64,000 nt of DNA from VRUE01 sp963774555 (GTDB taxonomy: Bacteria > Actinomycetota > Thermoleophilia > Solirubrobacterales > 70-9): the NCBI GenBank assembly GCA_963774555.1, contig CAVZFL010000001.1, positions 248,001-312,000 of the forward strand. Reading direction: 5' to 3'. The notes under the pieces are model-generated. The model did no database searches. It worked only from the letters and a program-made list of their open reading frames with translations, and was not told the DNA's origin. Made by a program: the position numbers and the translations under genes. Below, one piece after another: positions 40,560-49,403 of the stretch; within the stretch, counting starts at the first letter, position 1, and every line of letters begins with the position of its first letter.

Positions 40560-40675
40560 AGCGGTCGCACTTTCCGCCGCTATGCGGCAGGAAGTGCGAC
40601 ATCAAGACCAGCTCGGCGCGCGATCCCGGATGAGGTCGCAGTTCCCTCCGCTATGCGGCGGAAAGTGCGACCGCT
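40560..40675. repeat. Compound palindrome: 21-bp outer inverted repeat with two CCGCTATGCGG hairpins
   Basis: 40560-40580 and 40655-40675 are exact complements (21 bp, with GGTCGCACTTTCCGCCGC inside). Each arm also pairs locally: the first as GTCGCACTTTCC..GCCGC-TAT-GCGGC..GGAAGTGCGAC, the second as a similar hairpin around CCGCTATGCGG. It lies between convergent genes and can act as a two-way terminator, but its symmetric double structure resembles REP/BIME-type elements. Confidence 0.65.
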
Positions 40676-41631
40676 CAGTAGGCGGTGGTGCGGGAGCGGG
40701 GGCGGGGGATCGACTTGTAGCGCTGGGCGGAGCCGCGGTGCCAGAGGGTGGCGTCGAGGTCGGCGGGGGACAGGTGGATGGGACTGGCGCAGGAGAGGAG
40801 CTCGATTGCGTGGACGGCGCAGGCGCGCAGCTCCACCTCCTCGGGGGAGCCGTGCTCAAGTAGCTCTTCAGCGTCGATTCGCCGTGCCAGGTCGAGGTCG
40901 AGGCGCAGGACGCCGTCGACCCGCAGCACGTGGGGGACGAGGTTGTCCGCAAAGGCGGTGAGGCGCTCTTCGCCCGCCAGCGGGGCGACGCCGAGGCGGT
41001 TGACGTCGGCGGCGGCGATCTGGGCTCGCTTGAAGAAGGGGACGGGACGACCCTCGTACTCCGACGTGTCGGCAAATGCCTGCCAACCGGCGAGCAGGTC
41101 GGCGAGCGCGAGTGCGGAGCCGTTCGCCGCATCGACCAGGGCTTCGAAGCTGCCGCCGTACTCGCCGAGGACACGCTCGCCGACGTCGCGCAGCGCCGCG
41201 GCGTAGCGCTCCATCAGCGGGTGCTCGGGGTCCTGGCCGACGACGGCTGCGATTCCGGCGACATCGAGCTGCGCCAGCTCCGCCGCCGGCCACCCTCCTG
41301 CCGCGCGAAAGCGCTCGGTCACCCCGGCCGCGATCGTCGAATAACCGCTCAGCCCCGGTCGCTTGCGAATCGTCGGCCACCAGCCCGAGCCGAAGTTGAT
41401 CGCGTCGAGGCAGACGACGAAGGCGGCGCGTGCCTCACGGTCGCCCTCGGCGAAGTGGGTGGCCGGATCCAGCCGCGGCGCCTCGGCCTCGCCCAGCTCC
41501 GCCGCGTAGGGCTCGATCGCGTCCTGGTCGACCTCGACCGCCCGCGAACGCGAAGCCACCCAGGCGCAGGCGCGCCGCACCTGATCCGAAGTCGAGCCTC
41601 TCGCCTCTCCCGCCAAGGCCCGGATTCTCAC
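40675..41631 (-). CDS. Queuosine salvage protein (DUF2419/QNG1-like)
   Basis: 318 aa. Family text: CLDAINFGSGWWPTIRKRPGLSGYSTIAAGVTERF, AFADTSEYEGRPVPFFKRAQIAAADVNRLG, FADNLVPHVLRVDGVLRLD, and HGSPEEVELRACAVHAIELL near the end. Members release queuine from queuosine 5'-phosphate so it can be reused for tRNA wobble modification. GTG start at 41631; the divergent uppP starts 70 bp away. Length is as expected. Confidence 0.85.
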   Translation of the reverse strand: MRIRALAGEARGSTSDQVRRACAWVASRSRAVEVDQDAIEPYAAELGEAEAPRLDPATHFAEGDREARAAFVVCLDAINFGSGWWPTIRKRPGLSGYSTIAAGVTERFRAAGGWPAAELAQLDVAGIAAVVGQDPEHPLMERYAAALRDVGERVLGEYGGSFEALVDAANGSALALADLLAGWQAFADTSEYEGRPVPFFKRAQIAAADVNRLGVAPLAGEERLTAFADNLVPHVLRVDGVLRLDLDLARRIDAEELLEHGSPEEVELRACAVHAIELLSCASPIHLSPADLDATLWHRGSAQRYKSIPRPRSRTTAY

Positions 41632-41700
41632 CCATTCTTTAGGCGGGCCTGAATAGGCTTTCGCCTGCGCCTGGCCGCTGGCCGTCGCAAACCTCTCCCG

Positions 41701-42570
41701 ATGGAACCAATCTCGTTCTTCCAGGCGATCGTCCTCGGCCTCCTGCAGGGGTTCGCCGAGCCGTTCCCGATCTCCAGCCTCGGCCACGCGGTGATCGCGC
41801 CGCAGCTCTTCGGCTGGGACATCCACCAGAACGACGAATACTTCCTCGCCTTCCTCGTCGCCACCCACTGCGCCACCGCCGCGGTCCTCTTCTTCGTCTT
41901 CCTCGAGGACTGGAAGCGGATCTTCCGCGGCCTCGGCCGCTCGCTGCGCGACCGCGGGATCGGTGAGGGTGACAGCGACGCCCGGCTCGGTTGGGTAATC
42001 GTGATCGGCACGATCCCGGCCGGCATCCTCGGCCTCGCGCTCGAGCATCCCCTGCGCACGCTCTTCGCCTCGGCCCAGGCGGCGGCTGCCTTCCTGGTCC
42101 TCAACGGCATCCTGCTGCTCGCCTTCGAGAGCCTGCGGCGGCGCCAGCCCCGACCCGGCGATTGGGAGGGCGACGCCGATCCACGCATCGCCCGGATGAG
42201 CTTCAAACAGGCGCTGGCGATCGGCACCGCCCAGGCGGCGGCGTTGATCCCCGGCATCTCGCGCTCGGGGATCACGATGGGCGGCGGCCTGATCACCGGC
42301 CTCTCCAACGAGGACGCAGCCCGCTACGCCTTCCTGCTGGCGACGCCAATCATCGGCGCCGCCGGGGTCCTGAAGCTGCCCGAGCTGTTCGGCTCGGCCG
42401 GCGACGGCGTACGCGGCCAGGCCGTGGTCGGCGCCCTCGCCGCCGCTCTCACCACCTACCTCGCGGTCAAGTTCCTGCTCCGCTTCTTCGAGACCAACCG
42501 GCTGACGCCCTTCGGCATCTACTGCATCGCGATGGGCCTCTTCTGCAGCGTCGTCTTCGCCCTGCAGTAG
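41701..42570 (+). CDS. uppP: Undecaprenyl-diphosphatase UppP (BacA family)
   Basis: 289 aa membrane phosphatase recycling undecaprenyl pyrophosphate for cell-wall synthesis. Two catalytic regions: LQGFAEPFPISSLGHAV (usual family text GxxEFLPISSSxH, so F-L is P-F here) and ALIPGISRSGITMGGGLITGL (PGxSRSG). About eight TM segments. Replacement of the usual FLP by PFP is the only oddity. Confidence 0.9.
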   Translation: MEPISFFQAIVLGLLQGFAEPFPISSLGHAVIAPQLFGWDIHQNDEYFLAFLVATHCATAAVLFFVFLEDWKRIFRGLGRSLRDRGIGEGDSDARLGWVIVIGTIPAGILGLALEHPLRTLFASAQAAAAFLVLNGILLLAFESLRRRQPRPGDWEGDADPRIARMSFKQALAIGTAQAAALIPGISRSGITMGGGLITGLSNEDAARYAFLLATPIIGAAGVLKLPELFGSAGDGVRGQAVVGALAAALTTYLAVKFLLRFFETNRLTPFGIYCIAMGLFCSVVFALQ

Positions 42571-42579
42571 GCGGCCGGC

Positions 42580-43500
42580 CTAGCGGACGACGCGCCGGAT
42601 CGAGAGGGCGACCCGGCGGCGGGACAGGCCTTTTACGCGGCGCCGGATGCGGTGGACGCGGCCGATGCGGCGCGGCTGCGGGATCGCGGCCGACGCGGGC
42701 GGCGAAGCCTGCGGCCCCGGTCCCGGATCGACCCCGACCCCGGTGAGGGTTATCTGGGCACCCCCGTCGGAGTCGCCGAAGAGGCCGAGGCGGGCCGTCT
42801 TGGCGCCGCTGCTGAGCGGCTGGAAGCGGACCACCAGGTTGCAGGTCGCACCGGGCGTGATCGGCACCCCCGAGCAGTTCTCGTCGAGCAGCTGGAAGCT
42901 ACCGACGGCGCCGCCGGCGATCACGGCGATGAAGGCACCGGCGGGATAGTTGCCGAAGTTGGTGACGTCGATCGTGTGCGTCACCCCGGGCGAGCCGACC
43001 GGGACCGAGCCGAAGTTGGTCGGGTCGACCGTGGGGGCGAGCCGGGGCCGCCCGCCTTCGCCGTGGATCGCAGCCGTGAAGAGGGTGCCGCCGTCGGAGT
43101 AGGCGCGCAGCTGAGCGCTGAAGGGTTCGGCTTCGTAGGGGTTGAAGACGACCTGCACCGAGCAGGATTCACCGGGTTCGAGGCTGCGGCCGTAACAGCT
43201 CGTGCCGGTGCCGTTGATCCAGAAGGCGCCGGAGCCGCCGTTGAGGTCGAGCGCGTTGACTGGAGCGGGCACGGTGCCGACGTTGCGCAGCTGCAGGGTT
43301 GCCTGGCTGGTCCCGTACACCTGCTGCAGGCCGAAGTCGTAGCTGGCCGGTTCGAAGCCGAGCTGGGGCTGCGGCGGTTCCCCTTCGCCCCCTTCGGGCG
43401 CCGCCGATGCGCTCGCGCCGAAGGCCAACAGCAGCGCACAGAGGGCCAGTGCGAGGACGAGGAGGGAGGCGGGCGCGTGGGTGCGGCGGATTAGGATCAT
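42580..43500 (-). CDS. Secreted choice-of-anchor D (ASH-like) protein with an Arg-rich tail
   Basis: 306 aa. Signal peptide (SLLVLALALCALLLAFGASASA). Two tandem about 100-residue beta-sandwich repeats (FEPASYDFGLQQVYGTSQATLQLRNVGTVP; VDPTNFGSVPVGSPGVTHTIDVTNFGNYP) with paired cysteines (ENCSGVPITPGATC) are the choice-of-anchor D pattern. The last 40 residues are extremely Arg-rich (RRIGRVHRIRRRVKGLSRRR), probably binding acidic cell-wall polymers. Confidence 0.78.
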   Translation of the reverse strand: MILIRRTHAPASLLVLALALCALLLAFGASASAAPEGGEGEPPQPQLGFEPASYDFGLQQVYGTSQATLQLRNVGTVPAPVNALDLNGGSGAFWINGTGTSCYGRSLEPGESCSVQVVFNPYEAEPFSAQLRAYSDGGTLFTAAIHGEGGRPRLAPTVDPTNFGSVPVGSPGVTHTIDVTNFGNYPAGAFIAVIAGGAVGSFQLLDENCSGVPITPGATCNLVVRFQPLSSGAKTARLGLFGDSDGGAQITLTGVGVDPGPGPQASPPASAAIPQPRRIGRVHRIRRRVKGLSRRRVALSIRRVVR

Positions 43501-43568
43501 GGACGTCTCATCGACCGCGACGCTCGTCTATCTGACGATGCGAAAGAAATTTCACCTAAGGATGGGCT

Positions 43569-44416
43569 ATGGCGACGATCACCGAGCACGAGGCGGAGCA
43601 GGTCAGAAAAGCGAACGAGTCGGGCAAGACGCCCGTTGTCTTCGTCCACGGCCTCTGGCTGCTGCCGAGCAGCTGGCAGAGCTGGCTCGACCTCTTCGAA
43701 GCGGCCGGCTACGCGCCGTCTGGCGCCGGGCTGGCCCGACGATCCGGACGACGGTCGAGGCGGCGCGGGCCAACCCGCAGGCGCTCGCCGGCAAGGGCGT
43801 GGTCCAGGTCGCCGACCATTTCGCCGAGGTGATCGGTGCGCTGAGCAGGAAGCCGGCGATCGTCGGCCACTCCTTCGGCGGCCTGATCGCCCAGATCCTC
43901 GCCGGCCGCGGCCTCTCGACCGCCACCGTCGCGGTCGATCCCGCCCCCTTCAAAGGGGTGCTGCCGCTGCCGTTCGCGGCGATCCGCACCACCCTGCCGG
44001 TGCTCGGCAACCCGCTCAACCGCGGTCGCACGGTCACCCTCAGCTTCGACCAGTTCCGCTACGGCTGGGCCAACGCGGTCGACGAGGACGAGGCGCGCAA
44101 GCTGTACGAGAGCTACCACGTCGCCGCCCCCGGCAAGCCGATCTTCCAGGCGGCGATGGCGAACCTCAACCCCGGCGCCGAGACCAAGGCGGACACCAGG
44201 AACCCCGAGCGCGGCCCGCTGCTGATCTTCACCGGCGAGGACGACCACGCCGTCCCCCCGTCGATGAGCAGGGCGGCCTACAAGAAGCAGAGCAGCAATC
44301 CCGGCGTGACCGAGCACGTCGAGATGCCTGGCCGCGGCCACTCGCTGACGATCGACCACGGCTGGCGCGAGGTCGCCGAGAAGGCGCTCGATTTCGTCAA
44401 GCGCTTCGGAGGTTGA
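43569..44416 (+). pseudogene. Alpha/beta hydrolase disrupted by two frameshifts
   Basis: Frame 1 reads MATITEHEAEQVRKANESGKTPVVFVHGLWLLPSSWQSW up to about 43717; the next family piece APGWPDDPD is in the second frame; from about 43740 the third frame continues VEAARANPQALAGKG through the nucleophile elbow GHSFGG (GxSxG) to GRGHSLTIDHGWREVAEKAL. Two single-base insertions explain this. Homologs of this length (about 280 aa) are intact, so the gene is either dead or mis-sequenced. Catalytic Ser, Asp and His (GEDDHAV, GRGHS) are otherwise conserved. Confidence 0.8.
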
Positions 44417-44435
44417 CCCCCCTGGGGTGTGGTCA

Positions 44436-45317
44436 ATGTCGGCTGCGCTGACCAAGCGGGTTCTCGACTGGCGGGAGCGGGGCGAGAGCGTCGAGTTCCG
44501 CGGTCACTCGATCCACGCCTACCGCCAGCAGGGCGAGGGGCCACTGGTGCTGCTCCTGCACGGCTTCCCCTCCAGCTCATACGACTGGCGAGCGCTGCTC
44601 GACGAAAACCCGGACCTGAACGCGCTCGCCTTCGACTTCCTCGGCTTCGGCCTCTCCGCCAAGCCGCGCGACACCGACAACAGCCTCTTCTGGCAGGCCG
44701 ACCTGGCGGAAGAGATGGTGCGGCGCCACGGCGGCGGCGGGCCGGCCTTCGTGCTCGGCCACGACATGGGCACCTCGGTGGCCAACGAGCTGATGGCGCG
44801 CGAGCTCGAGGGCAAGCTGGGGATCGAGCTGGCCGGCATCCTGCTCTTCAACGGCAGCATGGTGCTCGAACGGGCCAGCCCGATCATCGGCCAGCGCATC
44901 CTGCGCAGCCGCATCGGCCCGCTCTTCGCCCGCCTCTCCAGCGAGCGCGTCTTCCGCCAGCAGTTCGGCTCGGTCTTCTCCGCCGCCCACCCGCTCAGCG
45001 ACGAGGAGGCCGCCGACCAGTGGTCGCTGGTCTGCCACAACGGCGGCCGCACCCTCAACCACCGCCTGATCTCCTACATGGACCAGCGCGAAGAGCACGC
45101 CGAGCGCTGGCACGGCGCGATCCGCGAGTGGCCGGGCAAGCTCAGCCTCGCCTGGGGGCTGCTCGACCGGGTGGCGACGACCGATGTGCTGGCGGCGCTG
45201 CGCGAGCTGCGCCCCTCGGTGCCGGTGACCGAGCTGCCCGAGCTCGCCCACTACCCGCAGCTCGAAGACCCGGCCCAGATCGCGCGGGCGCTGCGGGCGG
45301 CGCTGCGCTCCGTCTAG
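44436..45317 (+). CDS. Alpha/beta hydrolase of haloalkane dehalogenase/epoxide hydrolase type
   Basis: 293 aa. LLLHGFPSSSYDWRALLDENP with the oxyanion HGFP, and FVLGHDMGTSVANELM: the nucleophile is Asp (GHDMG), as in haloalkane dehalogenases and epoxide hydrolases rather than esterases. Catalytic His in LPELAHYPQLEDP. ATG at 44436; a GTG three codons upstream is possible. Starts 19 bp after the disrupted hydrolase. Confidence 0.83.
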   Translation: MSAALTKRVLDWRERGESVEFRGHSIHAYRQQGEGPLVLLLHGFPSSSYDWRALLDENPDLNALAFDFLGFGLSAKPRDTDNSLFWQADLAEEMVRRHGGGGPAFVLGHDMGTSVANELMARELEGKLGIELAGILLFNGSMVLERASPIIGQRILRSRIGPLFARLSSERVFRQQFGSVFSAAHPLSDEEAADQWSLVCHNGGRTLNHRLISYMDQREEHAERWHGAIREWPGKLSLAWGLLDRVATTDVLAALRELRPSVPVTELPELAHYPQLEDPAQIARALRAALRSV

Positions 45318-45327
45318 CGCAGGGGGC

Positions 45328-45372
45328 GACAGAGGGGCCCGAGCGGAAGGAGGGTGCCCGGGCCCCTGTCTC
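45328..45372. terminator. Terminator hairpin between convergent hydrolase genes
   Basis: AGGGGCCCG (45333-45341) pairs with CGGGCCCCT (45359-45367), flanked by further partial pairing. Lies between two convergent stops. Confidence 0.65.
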
Positions 45373-45386
45373 GCCTCAGGCCCTCC

Positions 45387-46232
45387 TCAGCCTGAGTTGA
45401 CCGCGGACACGAGGGCGCTTGCCCCGCCTTCCATGCCGCGCTGGTTGGGATGGATGGGAGCAGCTGGGTTGTTTGGCACCAGCGGTTCGACCCAGCGAAC
45501 CGAGGAGCTCTTGCAGGCGTCGTGGCCGATGCTCGCCTGGTACCAGCTGACCAGTTTCGCCCCGTTTACCGAGGCCTGGTTGGCCAGCATCGCGTTCAGT
45601 TCCTGCTCCTTCGCCCGCAGGTAGGGAGCGTCGCTGAAGGAGATCGGCATCTGCGGCCAGCAGCCGTTGCCGGTCTCGGGGAAGATCGCCGGGTAGTTGA
45701 GGACGAAGACGCGCGCTTTCGGCGAGCGGGTGTGGATGCCCTGCAGCACCGCCGCCACTTTCGGCGCCGTCGCCGCGATCCGTGCGGCGATCTGGTCTTT
45801 GCCGCCCGGGTCGTATTTGTCCTTGCAGGGCGAGCTGAACGGGTTGAGCGTGATGCAGCTCTGGGCGATTTCCGAGAAGCCGATGTCGTTGCCGCCGATC
45901 GTCAGCGAGACGACTTCGGTCGTACTTGCCAGCGAGTTGAACTGGGGCGGGTTGGGACCATCGATTTCGATGCTCTGCGGGTTTTCCATGTCATTGGTCT
46001 TGGCTCCGCTGCAGCTGGGGTCGGTCAGCGGGCCGATGCTCGGCGCCGCCAGATGCGGGTAATTGTGGTCGGACTTGAGGCAGCCGAGCGGCAGGACCGG
46101 GTTGGGGATGAACGGGCCGGCGGCATAGGAGTCGCCAAGCGAGACGTAGCTGGCGGCTCGGGCACCGGCGGCGAAGACGAGTAGGAGGGCACAGGCGGTG
46201 AGTAACAGCGCAATTTTTCGCATGGACTTCAT
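45387..46232 (-). CDS. Secreted SGNH/GDSL-family hydrolase
   Basis: 281 aa. Signal peptide (KIALLLTACALLLVFAAGARA), then block I YVSLGDSYAAG (catalytic Ser), block III SLTIGGNDIGF (GxND) and the C-terminal D-x-x-H (region PLVPNNPAAPIHPNQRG). SEST-like layout with disulfide-forming cysteines (GCLKSDHNYP, DPSCSGAKT). Esterase or lipase; substrate unknown. ATG 46232 chosen; an ATG three codons later is equally plausible. Confidence 0.87.
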   Translation of the reverse strand: MKSMRKIALLLTACALLLVFAAGARAASYVSLGDSYAAGPFIPNPVLPLGCLKSDHNYPHLAAPSIGPLTDPSCSGAKTNDMENPQSIEIDGPNPPQFNSLASTTEVVSLTIGGNDIGFSEIAQSCITLNPFSSPCKDKYDPGGKDQIAARIAATAPKVAAVLQGIHTRSPKARVFVLNYPAIFPETGNGCWPQMPISFSDAPYLRAKEQELNAMLANQASVNGAKLVSWYQASIGHDACKSSSVRWVEPLVPNNPAAPIHPNQRGMEGGASALVSAVNSG

Positions 46233-46344
46233 CGTACCCAGTACTAGGTAGTCAATAAACGGCATCTGTCGATCTGACCGAAGGTCCTTCGTCGTTAGGG
46301 TGAGAGCGGCCGACGGCGCTGCTCACGAAACAGGAGGAACCAAG

Positions 46345-46722
46345 ATGCAATTCATGCTTGCTTTGATCGCCGAGGAGCGCCCCTGGGAGGAGATCGCGCC
46401 GGACGAGGTGAAGCAGAACCTCGCCGAGATGGGGCAGTTCAACGCCGAGCTGACCGAGGCCGGCGCGATGGTCTTTGGCGGCGGCCTGCAGGAGCGCGCC
46501 ACCGGTACCACGGTGCACTACGGCGAGGGGGAGCCGCTGGTCACCGACGGCCCTTTCGCCGAGACCAAGGAGCAGCTCTCCGGCTTCTGGATCATCGACG
46601 TCGAGAGCATCGACGAGGCGCTCGCCTGGGCGAAGAAGATCCCCTTCACCAGCAACCACGTCGAAATCCGTCCGCTTGTGACCGGCGGCAAGGAACTGCT
46701 GGAGAAGGCGGAGCGCTCGTAG
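46345..46722 (+). CDS. DGPF/YCII-like protein paired with an ECF42 sigma factor
   Basis: 125 aa. LVTDGPFAETKEQLSGFWIIDVESIDEALAWAKK contains the family hallmark DGPF. Such proteins are standard partners of ECF42 sigma factors, which lies next door. AGGAGG 8 bp before the ATG. Function of the DGPF protein is not established; a possible stress output. Its TAG stop overlaps the presumed sigma start region (GTAG). Confidence 0.87.
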   Translation: MQFMLALIAEERPWEEIAPDEVKQNLAEMGQFNAELTEAGAMVFGGGLQERATGTTVHYGEGEPLVTDGPFAETKEQLSGFWIIDVESIDEALAWAKKIPFTSNHVEIRPLVTGGKELLEKAERS

Positions 46723-47956
46723 CCGCCGCTCGCGACAGCGTCGTCGACCGCACCTTCCGGCACGAGTCGGGACGGGCGGTCGCGACGCTGATCCGCGTCA
46801 CCGGCGACTTCGACCTCGCCGAAGAGGCGGTACAGGAGGCCTTCGTCGTCGCCCTCGAGCGCTGGCCGCGGGAGGGCGTGCCGGACAATCCCGGCGCCTG
46901 GATCACCCAGGTCGCCCGCAACCGGGCGATCGACCGCCTGCGTCGCGAGGGCGTGTTGCGCGACAAGGTGGCGGCGCTGGAGCGGCTGGAGGCGCTGCAC
47001 GCCGAGCCCGAAGCCCAGCCCGGCGAGGGCCTGGGCGAGATCGGCGACGACCGCCTGCGGCTGATCTTCACCTGCTGCCACCCGGCGCTGGCGATCGAGG
47101 CGCGGGTGGCGCTGACCCTGCGCAGCCTCGGCGGGCTCAGCACCGCTGAGATCGCCCGCGCCTTCCTCGCCACCGAGAGCGCGACGGCGCAGCGCATCGT
47201 CCGCGCCAAGCGCAAGATCGCCGCCGCCGGGATCCGCTACGAGGTGCCCGACGCCTCGACCACATGCCCGAACGGCTGCCTGCCGTGCTGGCGACGCTGT
47301 ACCTGGTCTTCAACGAGGGCTACCTCGCCTCCGGCAGCGACTCGCTGGTGCGGACCGAGCTCAGCGGCGAGGCGATCCGCCTCGCCCGTTCCCTGGTCGC
47401 GATGCTGCCGCGCCAGCCCGAGGCACGCGGCCTGCTAGCGCTGATGCTGCTCACCGACGCGCGGCGGGCGGCCCGGGTCGACGGGGACGGCGAGCTGGTC
47501 CTGCTCGAGGACCAGGATCGCTCGCTCTGGGACGCGGAGAAGATCGCCGAGGGCCTGCGGCTCTCGGGCGAAGCCGCGGCGGGCGGCCCCGCCGGTCCGT
47601 ACACGATCCAGGCCCGCATCGCCGCCGTCCACGACGAAGCCGCGAGCGCGGCGGAGACCGACTGGGCCAGGATCGCCCGCCTCTACGCCTGGCACCTGGA
47701 GATCGCCCCCGGCCCGGTGGTCGAGCTCAACCACGCGGTCGCCGTGGCGATGGCGGAGGGGCCCGAGCGGGGCCTGGAGCTGATCGAGGCGATCGAGGGC
47801 CTCGACGGCTACCAGCCCCTGCACGCCGCCCGCGCCGACCTGCTCCGCCGCCTCGGCCGCGAGGAAGCGGCGGCCGCCTCCTACCGCCAGGCCCTGGAGC
47901 TAACCGGCAACGCTGTCGAGCGCCGCTTCATCGAACGCCGGCTCGGCCTGCTGTGA
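46722..47956 (+). pseudogene. ECF42-type sigma factor, frameshifted and without a normal start codon
   Basis: Sigma2 region (DSVVDRTFRHESGRAVATLIRVTGDFDLAEEAVQEAFVVALERWP, WITQVARNRAIDRLRR) and sigma4 (LSTAEIARAFLATESATAQRIVRAKRKI) are in one frame; at about 47257 a 2-base insertion shifts the C-terminal extension (MPERLPAVLATLYLVFNEGYL to the end) into another frame. The expected start position reads GTA, not GTG. ECF42 factors have this C-terminal helical extension and a DGPF partner. So the regulator is inactive, reads through by unusual means, or the sequence has errors. Confidence 0.8.
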
Positions 47957-49363
47957 GGGCATCGGCACCGGCTTCAGCACCGTCACCGCGACGACGGTGG
48001 CGATCGCGACCAGGATCGCGCCGACGGCGTAGGCGAGGTGGTAGCCGGAGTTGAGTGCGGCCAGATGGCCGGCGCCGTCGGCGAGCTGGCTGTCGGTGCG
48101 CTCGCTGGCCAGGGTCGCCAGCACGGCGAGGCCGATCGCGCCGCCAACCTGCATGCTGGTGTTGACCAGGCCCGAGGCGAGGCCGGAGTCCTCCATCGTC
48201 GCCCCCGACATCGCCAGCGTCATCAGCGCCGGGAATGCCGTGCCGACGCCGAGGCCGACCAGCAGCATCGGCGCCAGCAGGTCGGTGAGGTAGGTGCCGT
48301 CGACCGGGGTGCGGGCGAAGAGCAGCAGCCCGATGCCGACCGCGATCACACCCGGGATCAGCGTCGTCTTCGGGCCGAAGCGCATGATCAGCTTTTCCGA
48401 GAAGCCGAGCGAGAGCGTGCCCATCACGATCGTCGCCGGCAGGAAGGCGAGGCCGACCTGCAGCGCGTCGTAGCCGAGGATCCGCTGCAGGTAGAGCGCG
48501 CCGAGGAAGAACATGCCGAACATGCCGGCGACCAGCAGCGACTGGATCACGTTCGCCCCGGCGACGTTGCGCGAGCGGAACAGCCGCAGCGGCATCAGCG
48601 GGTTCTCGATCCGCGCCTGGCGGGCGATGAAGGCGGCGCCGAGGGCGAAGGAGATCGCGCCGAGGATCAGCGTCTGCGCCGAGCCCCAGCCGTGCTGGTT
48701 GATGCCGAGAATCGTGTAGACGCCGAGCATCAGCGAGCTGGTGATCAGCGCCGCGCCGGGAATGTCGGCGCCGGCCTTGAAGCCGATCCCGGGCTTGCCC
48801 TCGACCAGGCGCAGGGCGCCGTAGGCGGTGGCGAGCCCGATCGGCAGGTTGATGATGAAGATCCAGTGCCAGCTGATCGCCTGGGTCAGGGCGCCGCCGA
48901 GCAGCAGGCCGATCGAGCCCCCGGCGGAGGCGACGAAGCCGTAGACGCCGATCGCTTTCGCCTGCTCGCGCGGTTCCGGAAACAGGGTCACGATCATGCC
49001 CAGGATCACCGCCGAGGCCATCGCCCCGCCAACGCCGGCGAAGAAGCGCCCGCCGATCAGCATCGCCTGGTTCTCGGCCGCGGCACAGAGCAGCGAGGCG
49101 GCGGTGAAAACGCCGAGCCCGATCAGGAACATGCGCCGCTGCCCGAGCAGGTCGCCGAGCCGACCGGCCAGCAGCAGCAGGCCGCCGAAGGGAATCAGGT
49201 AGGCGTTGACGACCCAGGCAAGACCGCTCTGGGAGAAGCCGAGGCTGTCTTGGATCGTCGGCAGGGCGACGTTGACGATGGTCACGTCGAGGACGATCAT
49301 CAGCATCCCGGCGCAGAGGACGTAGAGGGCGAGCCAGCGGCTCTTTTCAGGCGTGGAATTCAT
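47900..49363 (-). CDS. MFS drug exporter, DHA2 (14-TM) family
   Basis: About 487 aa. Motif C region and the DHA2 signature: MIVLDVTIVNVALPTIQDSLGFSQSGLAWVVNAYLIPFGGLLLLAGRLGDLLGQRR (motif A and D1). Fourteen hydrophobic segments. ATG at 49363 with AGGG upstream; GTG three codons earlier possible. Its 3' end overlaps the sigma factor gene convergently by 57 bp. Confidence 0.88.
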   Translation of the reverse strand: MNSTPEKSRWLALYVLCAGMLMIVLDVTIVNVALPTIQDSLGFSQSGLAWVVNAYLIPFGGLLLLAGRLGDLLGQRRMFLIGLGVFTAASLLCAAAENQAMLIGGRFFAGVGGAMASAVILGMIVTLFPEPREQAKAIGVYGFVASAGGSIGLLLGGALTQAISWHWIFIINLPIGLATAYGALRLVEGKPGIGFKAGADIPGAALITSSLMLGVYTILGINQHGWGSAQTLILGAISFALGAAFIARQARIENPLMPLRLFRSRNVAGANVIQSLLVAGMFGMFFLGALYLQRILGYDALQVGLAFLPATIVMGTLSLGFSEKLIMRFGPKTTLIPGVIAVGIGLLLFARTPVDGTYLTDLLAPMLLVGLGVGTAFPALMTLAMSGATMEDSGLASGLVNTSMQVGGAIGLAVLATLASERTDSQLADGAGHLAALNSGYHLAYAVGAILVAIATVVAVTVLKPVPMPSQQAEPAFDEAALDSVAG

Positions 49364-49403
49364 CTTTTGCACCCTAGCGAGACCGGCTCGTCGGCCCGAA
49401 GCG

